NCBI RefSeq assembly: GCF_030159795.1 | Contig: NZ_BSND01000003.1 | Location: 372,001 to 436,000, forward strand | Reading direction: 5' to 3' | Length of the DNA stretch: 64,000 bases | Source of the DNA: Methylophaga thalassica | GTDB lineage: Bacteria; Pseudomonadota; Gammaproteobacteria; Nitrosococcales; Methylophagaceae | Shown here: positions 48,001 through 57,322 of the stretch, piece by piece | Numbering within the stretch: position 1 is the stretch's first letter | Layout: each line of letters opens with the position of its first letter | Notes under the pieces: generated by a model | Database searches by the model: none | Seen by the model: the letters and a program-made list of their open reading frames with translations, nothing else | What the model was told of the DNA's origin: nothing | Made by a program: the position numbers and the translations under genes

Positions 48001-48287
48001 ATTCCTCATTGTCCTATCTGAAGCAGTTCCCTTTGAATGTTCTGAAAATTGATAGCAGTTTCATTCGGGATGTCACCACAGATAAGGACGATGCCGCCAT
48101 CGTCAACGCGATCATGGCAATGAGCGAAAGCCTGGGCTTGATGGTTATCGCCGAGGGTGTGGAGACAATGGAACAATTAAATTACCTCAAACAGCATACT
48201 TGTCAGGGCGCTCAGGGGTATTTATTTAGTAAACCTGTGAGTGAAGTCCAGTTTTACGAGCTGGCGCAAAAAGACACACTTATTTAG
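45030..48287 (+). CDS. Membrane-bound PAS-GGDEF-EAL cyclic-di-GMP protein
   Basis: A protein of about 1085 aa. Membrane helices lie at ~12-32 and ~322-345 and flank a large periplasmic helical sensor. HAMP (~345-400), two PAS domains (~415-520 and ~530-650), GGDEF (~660-820; RLGGDEF intact) and EAL (~835-1085) follow. In the EAL domain the signature reads EVLLR, still ExLxR, and DDFGTGYSS is intact. Both making and breaking of c-di-GMP are possible. Signal and target are unknown. ATG 45030 is preferred over GTG 45018 because GGTGA precedes it. It follows ccoS by 45 bases, so it may be read with the oxidase genes. Confidence 0.92.
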   Translation: MFKNWSIKHLLQLWAAITLIAVLVMGVMANYANNLMSETHSIFVDHLLPLESSSRKLSQVSLLLAQRQQQFLSSATVSVLSQFADRAPLENLFQENAELLTQTLDDKQQVQGLLKSLLTTYHDYLQIDAKLYQLKKHHLELTNDIKAKQEGNERVSAALLLLVDNLEKRLRNDNLVSILGLVNPLKTHIHQLRLLNYKLFLQTEDPSSFTQSEKQFETIFTQIEQDIDAFSSQSFQLLYVTDTLQAIEKQVDSLRVLMGGENGLIAIEKENTFTQRTLAKELQSSLAMMSTLTVDLNQLTEQINLFNYEEIASDASSADYSWWQIILVSILIMSAVMVFAYILIKRINEPLVLIKDSIRALSEGRFETRMSVTSTQNEVSMLARDLNHFAEVTQNLIADYSKAKVTMQHKQQQLRAILNGVPEAILSLSEEGYIIDINPAGATMFGGTIKEIVGKHLFHFFAEKHKPESIDDLEHDDESNGEYEGIRIDGSAFSLWISVSRILSGNDEFVWVCVIADITKWKQTNQQLHQMTSELNTILENAMVGIAFIRDRKVVRVNQKFEELFQYSREEIEGQKTQFIYPSQVAYEQFGEHAAHYLSVGESYEAQLELVRKNGEKFWCAMAGKSIEAEAPQNGSIWLFEDITTQRQNEERLTNLASVDSLTGLPNRNVFNDRLEHAIHKAHRDSGRLAVCFLDLDHFKHINDSLGHKAGDSLLREVAIRIKKTIREGDTVARLGGDEFTVILEDIRSAQYVGKVAEKIIDAMSQPYIIDNVEISISPSIGISLYPADGRDVDMLIRNADAAMYHAKKTGRNNFQFYSVDMNAQASLRLAMETALRRAVEQEEFFIHLQPQVEIETGKMNGAEVLLRWNSTQWGLVSPAEFIPILEDTGLIESVGEWVLTQACNSFLKVKDKLADDFKLAVNLSGRQFKGGNLASRIRYILAETGMPTKNLELEITETMLMEDPELATLTLSELSQMGISLAIDDFGTGYSSLSYLKQFPLNVLKIDSSFIRDVTTDKDDAAIVNAIMAMSESLGLMVIAEGVETMEQLNYLKQHTCQGAQGYLFSKPVSEVQFYELAQKDTLI

Positions 48288-48909
48288 TTTGATAAATTAG
48301 TATCGTCTTACCAGTGCTACCAAAGATAACGGTTAAATTTAGTGCCTGATAAGACCAGCTTTCACTCGTATTACCTTTATCATCAGGTAAGCCCACATCA
48401 ATGCTATCAGGTTCACCAAAGCGTTCCTGAATCATCTCCCTGCTCAAGCGGACACTAGGAATGTAGGTAATGGCAGCGACAGGTGAGGATAGTAAAAACT
48501 GTTTGTCTTCTTCCACCAATTCATGCTGATGCGCACCACTTGGTTGAAGTTTGCCTACAGAGGCCCTTTGCAGCATAGCGGCGACTTTATCCTCTGGTAC
48601 ATCAAGATTAAGCACCATCTTGGCGGATAGTCCTCCTAAGTTAACACTATCAAAATAGGCTTCGACCGTGGCCTTATTATCGGGGTCGGTGAAGATAGCC
48701 GTTTTACCAAATATTCGCAGTTCTTCTTGTGCTGTTTTGTAGTCGGTATTACCCAAGTGAATACCAAAGACGCTGATATTGTTGTCAGGCATCACGGTCA
48801 CTTCCCATGGTTTACTGGCTGGCGGTTGTGGTGAGGGGATTAGCATGATCGCGGCAATTCCGACAAACACCAATAAAAGACCAACAATAAAGTTTCTGAT
48901 AATGCGCAT
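48280..48909 (-). CDS. Uncharacterised membrane-anchored protein, 209 aa
   Basis: An N-terminal signal anchor (~7-24) is followed by a soluble region with FGIHLGNTDYKTAQEELR and SREMIQERFGEPDSID. The segment before the C-terminus (SESWSYQALNLTVIFGSTGKTILIY) reads like a beta-sheet lipoprotein-type domain. I do not recognise a named family. It overlaps the end of the convergent GGDEF-EAL gene by eight bases and follows dtd on the same strand. Confidence 0.7.
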   Translation of the reverse strand: MRIIRNFIVGLLLVFVGIAAIMLIPSPQPPASKPWEVTVMPDNNISVFGIHLGNTDYKTAQEELRIFGKTAIFTDPDNKATVEAYFDSVNLGGLSAKMVLNLDVPEDKVAAMLQRASVGKLQPSGAHQHELVEEDKQFLLSSPVAAITYIPSVRLSREMIQERFGEPDSIDVGLPDDKGNTSESWSYQALNLTVIFGSTGKTILIYQTK

Positions 48910-48931
48910 TCAAAAAATCCTGTAACGGTGA

Positions 48932-49369
48932 TTAGCTATGAAGCCAGAAAGTGACTGGCCCATCGTTGATGAGTTTAACCTGCATATCGGCACCAAACTG
49001 ACCGGTACAGACCTTGGGATGCTGCTGTTTAGCGGCATCAACAAACTCATTAAACAGTTGATATCCTATGTCAGGGGGGGCTGCAGAAGCAAAGCTCGGA
49101 CGTAATCCTTTTTGTGTGTTAGCGGCCAAGGTAAATTGTGGGACAAGAAGTAAACCGCCATTAATATCTTTGACGGATAGATTCATCTTTTCCTCAGCAT
49201 CCGCAAACAGACGATAATTGATGACCCTTTCTACCAGACGAGCTACCAATTCAGAGGAGTCACCTTTCTCAATACCCACAAAAACCAGCACACCCTGATC
49301 AATCTCTGCGATGCATTGTTCATTTACTTCAACCGATGCCTGCTTAACGCGTTGTAATAAGGTGATCAC
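48932..49369 (-). CDS. dtd: D-aminoacyl-tRNA deacylase
   Basis: A 145-aa protein with the family marks VPQFTLAANTQKGLRPSF and the C-terminal NDGPVTFWL. It hydrolyses D-amino acids mischarged onto tRNA. It overlaps the upstream pip gene by four bases (ATGA), so the two are co-translated. Confidence 0.95.
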   Translation of the reverse strand: MITLLQRVKQASVEVNEQCIAEIDQGVLVFVGIEKGDSSELVARLVERVINYRLFADAEEKMNLSVKDINGGLLLVPQFTLAANTQKGLRPSFASAAPPDIGYQLFNEFVDAAKQQHPKVCTGQFGADMQVKLINDGPVTFWLHS

Positions 49370-50331
49370 TGCAGTTCACCCGCTAAGGTATCGGTGGCTC
49401 TCACTAAGGCATCAATCACAGCGGGTTCGCCAGCAGCATGACCAGCCAGCGGCAATACGGTTAAGCTTGTTTCTGGCCATGCCTGATGTAGTTCCCAGGA
49501 TTGCTGAAGTGGGCAAACAATATCGTATCGACCATGAATAATCTGAGTAGGAATGTGACGTATGGTTTCTATTTCACTCAAAATGGGACGGTTTTCGATA
49601 AAGCATTGATTTAACGCAAAATGTAATTGAATGCGGGAGTGCGCCAATGGGCCAGGAGCTTCCGTTAAATCCGGTTCGTATTCATGATCCCGTAATGTGA
49701 CGATGGTGGCTTCCCAGCTATTCAAAATAGTGGCAGCTGAGATTTGCAGTGACTCATCAGGATCGGTGAGGCGAGTATAGTAAGCTTTGAGCGGTGTTTG
49801 TTGTTCTGACTGATCAAGCATATGTGTTAGGCGATGCCATGCTTCGGGAAATAATTTTGAGGCACCGCCTGCGGCATAAACCCAGTCAATATCCTGCTGA
49901 CGCCCAAGAAAAGTGCCGCGTAATATCATGCTTATCACTTTTTCGGCATGATCTCTGGCATAACAAAGTGCCAAGGTAGCTCCCCAGGAACCACCAAAAA
50001 TGACCCATTTATCTATACCCAGACGGGTACGAATATATTCCATATCGCTGACCAGATGCGCAGTGGTATTGTTTTCAAGTTCACCACTGGGAACTGAGCG
50101 TCCGCAACCTCGTTGGTCAAATAATACAATGCGGTATTTTTCAGGATTGAAATATTGTCGATGTTGAGGCCGACAACCAGAACCCGGGCCACCATGTAGG
50201 AAAACCACCGGAATCCCTGAAGGATTGCCACATTCCTCTACATAAATTTCGTGTTTTTTACCAGAAGATAAGGTTTCTCTTGCAAGTAAATGGGTTTGAT
50301 AGGGTTCTATTTCTGGGTATAGCGTTAACAT
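49366..50331 (-). CDS. pip: Proline iminopeptidase
   Basis: A 321-aa alpha/beta hydrolase. It has HGGPGSGCRP for the oxyanion hole and the nucleophile elbow GGSWGATLALCYA, with the late histidine in PLAGHAAGEPAV. It removes N-terminal proline from peptides. Coupled with dtd and divergent from sucC. Confidence 0.93.
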   Translation of the reverse strand: MLTLYPEIEPYQTHLLARETLSSGKKHEIYVEECGNPSGIPVVFLHGGPGSGCRPQHRQYFNPEKYRIVLFDQRGCGRSVPSGELENNTTAHLVSDMEYIRTRLGIDKWVIFGGSWGATLALCYARDHAEKVISMILRGTFLGRQQDIDWVYAAGGASKLFPEAWHRLTHMLDQSEQQTPLKAYYTRLTDPDESLQISAATILNSWEATIVTLRDHEYEPDLTEAPGPLAHSRIQLHFALNQCFIENRPILSEIETIRHIPTQIIHGRYDIVCPLQQSWELHQAWPETSLTVLPLAGHAAGEPAVIDALVRATDTLAGELQ

Positions 50332-50522
50332 GTAAAAACTCGTTTATGACATTCGGCATGAACTATATCATGTGTAGTGATGGTAATTATTGAGCTATTG
50401 CGAGAAAATATAACGTTTTCGACGTTGAATTAAGATCTTGTTTTTATCAACAAATCACACATTCTTTCAAAGATAGTTGTGCTTATGATTGAAAAGACAA
50501 CTAAGCAAGGCAAGAACATACA

Positions 50523-51695
50523 ATGAATCTGCATGAATTTCAGGCCAAACAATTATTTAATCGATATGGTGTGCCTACACCACAAGGGCAAGCTGTCGCT
50601 GAAGCTGCTCAGGCGCGGCAAGCGGCTGAGTTATTAGCGGGCGAGCGCTGGGTGGTTAAAGCACAGGTTCATGCCGGTGGCCGCGGCAAAGCGGGTGGCG
50701 TTAAAGTGGTGAGTTCGCTGGATGACGTTGAGTCAGCCGCTGCTGGTATGCTGGGAAAAAATATTGTCACGCATCAGACCACTGCTGAAGGTTTACCCGT
50801 ACAGCAGGTATTGGTGGAAAAACCGACCAATATCAGCCGTGAAATCTATCTGGCCGTACTGGTTGATCGCAGCTCTCAACGTATTGTGTTTATGGTGTCA
50901 GCAGAAGGCGGCATGGATATCGAAGCCGTCGCTGAGCAGCAGCCTGAAGCCATACTGAATTTATATGTTGATCCTGTTGTTGGTTTACAGGGCTATCAGT
51001 GTCGTCGCGCCGCATTTTTCCTGGGCTTGACTGGAAATAGCTTTAAGCAGCTACAGTCCGTCATGCAAAATTTGTATCAGCTCTTTACAGAAAACGATGC
51101 CAGTCTAGTGGAGGTGAATCCACTTGTGGTGACTGATGACGGTGACTTACTTGCCGTTGATGCAAAAATTAATTTAGATGATAACGGCTTATTCCGTCAT
51201 GCCGATTTGGCAGAGATGTTTGATCCGAGTCAGGAAGATGATGCAGAAGTTATCGCCCGTGAATTTGGCCTTAACTATATTTCTTTAGATGGGAATGTGG
51301 CTTGTATGGTCAATGGAGCTGGTCTCGCTATGGCGACGATGGACTTGATTCAGAAAGAAGGTGGACAGCCTGCTAACTTCCTGGATGTAGGCGGTGGCAC
51401 TACGGCTGCTCGCGTGGCTGAAGCATTTAAGCTGATCCTGTCTGATAAAAAAGTGAAGTCGATCCTGGTCAATATCTTTGGTGGTATTGTCCGCTGTGAT
51501 CTGATTGCCGAAGGCATTATTCAGGCAGCAAAAGAGGTCGGCTTATCGTTACCTGTTGTCGTCAGACTCGAGGGTACCAATGCGCAACGAGGTCGTGAAT
51601 TATTGAAAAACAGTGAAATGAGTATATATGCTGCCGATGATTTAACCGATGCTGCGCGTCAAGCTGTAGCGGCAGCTCAGGAGTCGCAGGCATGA
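50523..51695 (+). CDS. sucC: Succinyl-CoA synthetase (ADP-forming) beta subunit
   Basis: A 390-aa ATP-grasp protein beginning [12 protein letters not shown]. It has [16 protein letters not shown] for nucleotide binding and VEVNPLVV and [13 protein letters not shown]. Full length. With SucD it interconverts succinyl-CoA and succinate. In some methylotrophs a close relative is malate-CoA ligase (mtkA), but here no serine-cycle genes are nearby, so SucC is the better call. It overlaps sucD by four bases. Confidence 0.92.
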   Translation: MNLHEFQAKQLFNRYGVPTPQGQAVAEAAQARQAAELLAGERWVVKAQVHAGGRGKAGGVKVVSSLDDVESAAAGMLGKNIVTHQTTAEGLPVQQVLVEKPTNISREIYLAVLVDRSSQRIVFMVSAEGGMDIEAVAEQQPEAILNLYVDPVVGLQGYQCRRAAFFLGLTGNSFKQLQSVMQNLYQLFTENDASLVEVNPLVVTDDGDLLAVDAKINLDDNGLFRHADLAEMFDPSQEDDAEVIAREFGLNYISLDGNVACMVNGAGLAMATMDLIQKEGGQPANFLDVGGGTTAARVAEAFKLILSDKKVKSILVNIFGGIVRCDLIAEGIIQAAKEVGLSLPVVVRLEGTNAQRGRELLKNSEMSIYAADDLTDAARQAVAAAQESQA

Positions 51696-52567
51696 GTATT
51701 TTAATCAATCGTGAAACCAAAGTGATTTGTCAGGGCTTTACTGGTAAACAAGGTACATTTCACTCAGAGCAAGCCATTGCATATGGCACCCAATTTGTCG
51801 GTGGTGTTACCCCAGGAAAAGGTGAGCAAACGCATCTGGATAAACCGGTATTCAACACGGTTCATGAAGCGGTTGAACAGACCGGTGCTGATGCCACCAT
51901 GATTTATGTGCCTGCCGCCTTTGCTGCAGATGCGATTCTGGAAGCGGCTGATGCGGGTATCAAAATAATTGCCTGTATTACAGAAGGCATCCCTGTACTG
52001 GATATGTTACGCGTCAAACATGCTTTAAATAGCTACGATGCACACTTGATAGGGCCGAACTGTCCGGGCCTGATTACTCCAGGTGAATGTAAGATTGGCA
52101 TCATGCCCGGTAACATTCATCAACCGGGTAAAATCGGCATAGTATCGCGTTCAGGCACCCTGACTTATGAAGCTGTTCATCAGACAACGCAGAACGGACT
52201 TGGACAAAGTACCTGTGTTGGTATTGGCGGTGATCCAATTCATGGTATGAACTTTATTGAATGTCTTGAGTTGTTTGAGAATGATCCGCAGACCGAAGGT
52301 ATTGTGATGGTTGGTGAGATTGGCGGTCATGCTGAAGAGGATGCGGCCGAGTTTATCAAAGCGCATGTTACTAAACCGGTGGTGACCTATATCGCCGGTC
52401 TAACGGCACCGGCTGGCAAACGCATGGGACATGCAGGAGCGATTATCAGTGGTGGCAGTGGCACGGCTGAAGCGAAATTAAAAGCGCTTGAAGCGGCAGG
52501 CTGTGGCATTGCGCGATCGCCCGCAGAAATTGGCGACATTATGCTGGCAATGATGGATAAAAAATAA
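51692..52567 (+). CDS. sucD: Succinyl-CoA synthetase alpha subunit
   Basis: A 291-aa protein with the CoA-binding [15 protein letters not shown] and the phosphohistidine region [17 protein letters not shown]. It ends in the typical [17 protein letters not shown]. It forms the TCA-cycle enzyme with SucC. The stop is directly followed by the nadE start. Confidence 0.95.
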   Translation: MSILINRETKVICQGFTGKQGTFHSEQAIAYGTQFVGGVTPGKGEQTHLDKPVFNTVHEAVEQTGADATMIYVPAAFAADAILEAADAGIKIIACITEGIPVLDMLRVKHALNSYDAHLIGPNCPGLITPGECKIGIMPGNIHQPGKIGIVSRSGTLTYEAVHQTTQNGLGQSTCVGIGGDPIHGMNFIECLELFENDPQTEGIVMVGEIGGHAEEDAAEFIKAHVTKPVVTYIAGLTAPAGKRMGHAGAIISGGSGTAEAKLKALEAAGCGIARSPAEIGDIMLAMMDKK

Positions 52568-54208
52568 ATGCAGACAGTCACGCTGGTGATGGGGCAAATT
52601 AATCCTGTAGTTGGGGATGTTGCAGGTAATGTTAATAAAATTATCGAGACGGCACAGCAGGCAAAAAAACAACTCAATGCAGATTTAATTGTTTTTCCTG
52701 AATTGACCCTAACCGGATATCCGCCAGAAGATTTATTGCTTCGTCCTGGTTTGTTGAAGCGCGTTCGTAAAGCATTAACGACACTGGCAAGCAAGCTGGA
52801 TAATGTAGCCGTGTTAATCGGCCATCCCGATGGTGATGTCGAGTCGGGTTTATACAACTCTGCATCGTTAATTGATGGGGGCAAGATTGTTTGTACCTAT
52901 CACAAACAGCAGTTACCCAATTACGGTGTATTCGACGAAAAACGCTATTTTATCGAAGGCGAAAATGCCACTGTGTTTGATTTTCGAGGTCTGAAAATCG
53001 GCATTACTATCTGTGAAGATATCTGGTTTACACAGCCGAGTGCTAAAGCAAAAGCTGCCGGAGCTGACCTTATCGTCAACTTGAATGCTTCTCCTTACCA
53101 TATGGGCAAATGGCCACTGCGTGAGGCTGAAGTAAAAAAACGTATCAGTGAAACGGGCTTACCTATTGTCTATGTCAATCAATACGGTGGTCAGGATGAA
53201 CTAGTTTTTGATGGTCATTCTTTTGTGATGAATGCCAATGGCGAAAAAGTGGTCCAAGCACCTGCATTTGAGTTTGGTTTATTTCCGGTGACGATTGAAA
53301 GGCAGTCGTCTGGTGGCCTAGCTTTATCGGGTGCCAGTTGTGAGTCGCAGGACGACTTATCTATCATATACAAAGCGTTAACCCTTGGACTGAAAGATTA
53401 TATTGAGAAAAATCACTTTCCAGGTGTTGTACTTGGACTGTCAGGCGGCATTGATTCCGCATTAACAATGGCACTCGCTGTTGATGCTATCGGCGCAGAC
53501 AAAGTGCATGCGGTGATGATGCCGTCGCGCTACACATCTCAAATGAGTCTGGATGATGCAAAGTTAATGGCTGAAGGCTTGGGTGTTAAGTACAGTATTA
53601 TTTCGATAGAACCGACATTTAATGCCTTTATTGACTCATTAGCTGATGAGTTTAAAGGTTTGCCGGCCGATACCACGGAAGAAAATATTCAAGCCCGTTG
53701 CCGCGGCATTATTTTGATGGCCTTATCCAATAAAACGGGTTCAATGGTGTTATCAACCGGTAATAAAAGCGAAATGGCTGTCGGCTACTCAACTTTATAT
53801 GGCGATATGGCTGGTGGTTACTCACCATTAAAAGATGTTTATAAAACGTTGGTCTATCAGTTGAGCCATTATCGCAATCAGCAATCTAATGTGATTCCAG
53901 AGCGTATCATCACACGACCTCCATCCGCTGAACTGGCAGAAGGACAGTTGGATCAGGATAGTCTCCCTGACTATGCTGTCCTAGATAAAATTCTACAACG
54001 TTATATAGCTGATCAGTGTTGCTTTGAAGAGCTAGTCGACGAGGGCTACGACGCCGAAATGGTTGCAAGAGTTATTAAAATGGTAGATCGTAATGAATAC
54101 AAAAGGCGGCAGGCGCCTCCAGGTATCCGTATCAGTAGCCGGGCGTTTGGCCGAGACCGCCGGTATCCTATTACGTCAGGCTACACCGTCACTTCAACTA
54201 TAGAGTAA
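52568..54208 (+). CDS. nadE: Glutamine-dependent NAD+ synthetase
   Basis: A 546-aa two-domain protein. The N-terminal nitrilase-type amidase has PELTLTGYPPEDLLLR and the cysteine in ITICEDIWF. The C-terminal synthetase has the PP-loop GLSGGIDSALTMALA. It makes NAD+ from deamido-NAD+ with glutamine as the nitrogen donor. It sits directly after sucD and nine bases before glnB, so NAD synthesis and nitrogen signalling may be co-expressed (inference). Confidence 0.95.
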   Translation: MQTVTLVMGQINPVVGDVAGNVNKIIETAQQAKKQLNADLIVFPELTLTGYPPEDLLLRPGLLKRVRKALTTLASKLDNVAVLIGHPDGDVESGLYNSASLIDGGKIVCTYHKQQLPNYGVFDEKRYFIEGENATVFDFRGLKIGITICEDIWFTQPSAKAKAAGADLIVNLNASPYHMGKWPLREAEVKKRISETGLPIVYVNQYGGQDELVFDGHSFVMNANGEKVVQAPAFEFGLFPVTIERQSSGGLALSGASCESQDDLSIIYKALTLGLKDYIEKNHFPGVVLGLSGGIDSALTMALAVDAIGADKVHAVMMPSRYTSQMSLDDAKLMAEGLGVKYSIISIEPTFNAFIDSLADEFKGLPADTTEENIQARCRGIILMALSNKTGSMVLSTGNKSEMAVGYSTLYGDMAGGYSPLKDVYKTLVYQLSHYRNQQSNVIPERIITRPPSAELAEGQLDQDSLPDYAVLDKILQRYIADQCCFEELVDEGYDAEMVARVIKMVDRNEYKRRQAPPGIRISSRAFGRDRRYPITSGYTVTSTIE

Positions 54209-54556
<348 letters not shown>

Positions 54557-54574
54557 GCTGTTCTAGGCATAAAA

Positions 54575-54611
54575 AAAGCCCGCCTCTGAATATTCAGAGG
54601 CGGGCTTTTTT
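54575..54611. terminator. Bidirectional terminator between glnB and bamD
   Basis: A GC-rich 11-13 bp stem (GCCCGCCTCTG and its complement) with A runs on one side and T runs on the other, so it can serve both convergent genes. Confidence 0.95.
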
Positions 54612-54621
54612 TATTGCTTAA

Positions 54622-55407
54622 TTATTGCACTTCAGTCTGAGCAACTTCAGCAATACCCGGGTGACCAGGGTAATTGATTTTCAATACTCGTAAAGCATCA
54701 TCTGAAAGATCGGTCATGCCAAGAATTTTGTATGCTTTTGCCATAACGACTAATGCATCAGGCATAGCCGGTGTACGGTCGTAGTTTTCTATCACATACT
54801 TACCACGGTTTAATGCAGCCAGGAATGATCCTCTACGCATATAGTAATTAGCGACATTCACCTCATGCTGTGCCAGTCGGTTACGAAGATAAACAATACG
54901 CTGCGCAGCATCTTCGGCATAACGACTGGTCGGGAAGCGATTAATTAATGTGTTGAAATCACGCAAGGCATCCTCAGCAGCGCCCGGGTCACGTTGAGAT
55001 TCATCACGGGGGATATATTTTTCTAATAAACCAATATCACGATGAAAATTGACCAGGCCACGTAAATAAATAGCGTAATCAATATTTGGATTAAGTGGAT
55101 AAACACGCATAAAGCGGTCAATGGTAGCGATAGCTGTTTCAGGATCATCTGATTTGTAGTGAGCATATGCGGACTCAAGCAGCGCTTGTTGAGCATATTC
55201 ACCAAAAGGAAAACGAGCTTCGAGTTGTTCGTAGTAGGTAATCGCTTTGCTGTAGTCTGCGATGTCGAGTGCGGCTTTTGCCTCGCTGTATATACGATCT
55301 ACACTCCAGCTTTCATCCGCTTTAACTTCTTCTTTTTTAAAAAAAGAGCAACCAGACAGTGACAAACAGGTCAAACCGATAAGTAATGGCAAATAATATT
55401 TTTTCAT
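54622..55407 (-). CDS. bamD: Outer-membrane assembly lipoprotein BamD
   Basis: A 261-aa protein with a lipoprotein signal (lipobox LSGC, cysteine ~20). TPR repeats follow, e.g. YSKAITYYEQLEARFPFGEYAQQALLE and later RFPTSRYAEDAAQRIVYLRNRLAQHE. It is an essential part of the BAM complex for outer-membrane protein insertion. The gene is convergent with glnB. Confidence 0.94.
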   Translation of the reverse strand: MKKYYLPLLIGLTCLSLSGCSFFKKEEVKADESWSVDRIYSEAKAALDIADYSKAITYYEQLEARFPFGEYAQQALLESAYAHYKSDDPETAIATIDRFMRVYPLNPNIDYAIYLRGLVNFHRDIGLLEKYIPRDESQRDPGAAEDALRDFNTLINRFPTSRYAEDAAQRIVYLRNRLAQHEVNVANYYMRRGSFLAALNRGKYVIENYDRTPAMPDALVVMAKAYKILGMTDLSDDALRVLKINYPGHPGIAEVAQTEVQ

Positions 55408-55552
55408 TGAAGTAGAGTACGCTAGCTTGCTGTTTAAGGTAAAGGCTGATCTTAGCCCTTTTTCTGATTCAAAGCACGTTTTACCGAATGTGAAGATTAT
55501 ATTTAATCAAGTACAATATGCAGCTTTATTCTTTGATAAACAGGAATCATCA

Positions 55553-56716
55553 ATGTTGAAACGGTTGTTGGCTCTTGCTGTAGGGCTTGCGGTATCAGCA
55601 CCTTCTATGGCAACTACTTTTGCGCTTAATTCTGCTGACTCAACCGTTGTGGGTCACAACATGGTGGTCTATAGCAGAGCAAAAGACACATTACTGGATA
55701 TTGGCCGTCAATTTGACTTAGGTTATAACGATATCGTTGAAGCCAATCCAAATGTTGATCCATGGCTTCCCGGCGAAAATACCCGGGTGATTATCCCAAG
55801 CCGTTTTATTCTGCCCAAGGCCGGTCAGAAAGGCATTGTCATCAATATTGCCGAGTTACGTCTTTATTATTATCCGGAAACCAAAGCGGGACAAACGAAA
55901 ACAGTCATTACCCATCCTATCGGGATTGGGCGTGAAGGCTGGGGCACACCACTGGGCAAAGCGAAAATTACTCAGAAGCGAAAAGATCCAACCTGGACAC
56001 CACCAGAATCCATCAGAAAAGAACATCTGGAAAAAGGCGATCCCCTGCCAAAAGTGGTGGCAGCTGGTCCCAATAATCCACTAGGTGCTTATGCAATGCG
56101 TTTGTCTATGCCGGGCTATTTGCTGCATGGCACAAATAAACCCTACGGTGTAGGAATGCGAGTGAGTCATGGTTGTATCCGACTGTTCCCGGAGGATATC
56201 CAACATTTGTTTAATATTGCCGCTGTTAATACATCGGTAGAAATTATTTATCAGCCTGATAAAGCCGGCGTGCGTGACGGTAAGTTATATCTTGAAGTGA
56301 ATAAACCGCATAGTGACATTGATAAACGTCAGGGTTTAAATATGACACCGATGGTAGCAGCCATTTTAGATGCGCAAGATAAATTACCTGCGGACAATGA
56401 CTGGGCATTCACAGAAAAATTAGTTGAAGCGCAAGACAGTATTGTAAAGCGAGTCGGTGAGGAGCCTCTCGATATTGTTGACGATGTCTGGTTTGTTCAT
56501 GCAGGTCTGAGCCAGAAAGCGATACAAAAAACGCGTCAGGCTATTAACTCATTACAGTTGAATGATCTGTTCTGGCCGGCCAAATCTGGCGCGGTTGGTG
56601 AAATGATGATTGGTCCCTTCAATTCTCAACAAGAAGCGGCAGATATGGCGAATAAAATTAGTGAAGCTGCGGGAATATCTGTGTGGGTTGCGCAAGTTTC
56701 CAGTGACGCGCTTTAG
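55553..56716 (+). CDS. L,D-transpeptidase (YkuD domain) with LysM-like and SPOR-like parts
   Basis: A 387-aa exported protein (signal peptide 1-21). A LysM-like segment (YSRAKDTLLDIGRQFDLGYN...) is followed by the YkuD catalytic domain. It has HGTNKPYGVGMRVSHGCIRL with the active-site cysteine. A C-terminal SPOR-like stretch (MIGPFNSQQEAADMANKI) is also present. Such enzymes make 3-3 crosslinks or attach lipoproteins to peptidoglycan (LdtABC). ATG 55553 gives a proper signal peptide. Convergent with the Lpp-like gene. Confidence 0.9.
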   Translation: MLKRLLALAVGLAVSAPSMATTFALNSADSTVVGHNMVVYSRAKDTLLDIGRQFDLGYNDIVEANPNVDPWLPGENTRVIIPSRFILPKAGQKGIVINIAELRLYYYPETKAGQTKTVITHPIGIGREGWGTPLGKAKITQKRKDPTWTPPESIRKEHLEKGDPLPKVVAAGPNNPLGAYAMRLSMPGYLLHGTNKPYGVGMRVSHGCIRLFPEDIQHLFNIAAVNTSVEIIYQPDKAGVRDGKLYLEVNKPHSDIDKRQGLNMTPMVAAILDAQDKLPADNDWAFTEKLVEAQDSIVKRVGEEPLDIVDDVWFVHAGLSQKAIQKTRQAINSLQLNDLFWPAKSGAVGEMMIGPFNSQQEAADMANKISEAAGISVWVAQVSSDAL

Positions 56717-56737
56717 GATAAATATTGAAGATAAAAA

Positions 56738-56766
56738 AAAGCCGGAACATTTGTTCCGGCTTTTTT
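56738..56766. terminator. Bidirectional terminator between the L,D-transpeptidase and Lpp-like genes
   Basis: An 8-bp stem GCCGGAAC/GTTCCGGC with ATTT loop, flanked by a run of A upstream and T downstream. Confidence 0.93.
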
Positions 56767-56790
56767 GTATGAGGTAATCTAAATTTTAGA

Positions 56791-57090
56791 TTATTTGCTC
56801 ATCGCTTTTTCAAACATACGATCGATTTTTGCACAGCATTCTTCGACAGTTGATTGAGCTTCATCAGCAGCTTTCTGGGCGTTCATAGCAGCCAGTTCTG
56901 CGTCAGTTGCAGTACGTTGCGCTGTGTCGGCAGTGCTTTGAGCATTGCGGGCTGCGACCAGAGCTGAATCAGCTGTTGATTGAGCTGATTCTACAGAGGC
57001 TTTCAGCGCTTCCATTTCGGCAGTGTTGGCACATGCAGTCAACATAGCTAAAGGCAGGATTACAGCACTCAGTTTTGCTAATGATTTCAT
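56791..57090 (-). CDS. Lpp/OprI-like alanine-zipper outer-membrane lipoprotein
   Basis: A 99-aa protein with lipobox LTAC (cysteine ~20). A long Ala-rich heptad coiled coil (SAQSTADSALVAARNAQ...) follows, and it ends in AMSK. The terminal lysine is the residue that Braun-type lipoproteins use to attach to peptidoglycan. Two adjacent cysteines near residue 85 (EECCAK) are unusual for Lpp. Start ATG 57090 has AAGGAG upstream. The gap to suhB (57091-57322) has only promoters, with TATAAT at 57246-57251. Confidence 0.82.
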   Translation of the reverse strand: MKSLAKLSAVILPLAMLTACANTAEMEALKASVESAQSTADSALVAARNAQSTADTAQRTATDAELAAMNAQKAADEAQSTVEECCAKIDRMFEKAMSK

Positions 57091-57322
57091 TTTTATCTCC
57101 TTAAAGTACCAGTTAAATTGGCGTGGATATTATATTGCTAATTCGCAACATAAAACATACGCTAGCAAGAAATATTTTTGCTGTCCATTCACATTAATAA
57201 AAAACCGTTTTTAATATTACAACAGATTCATAAAGAAATAGTTGGTATAATAGCGTCCTTTATATGAGTCATTGATCTTCAATGTACTCTTGAAGTACCT
57301 ATCGTTCTGGAAAAATTTGTTT

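Noticed and set aside
50523-52567. Malate-CoA ligase (mtkAB) of the serine cycle
   Set aside because: The sequences read as standard SucC/SucD and no malyl-CoA lyase or other serine-cycle gene is nearby.
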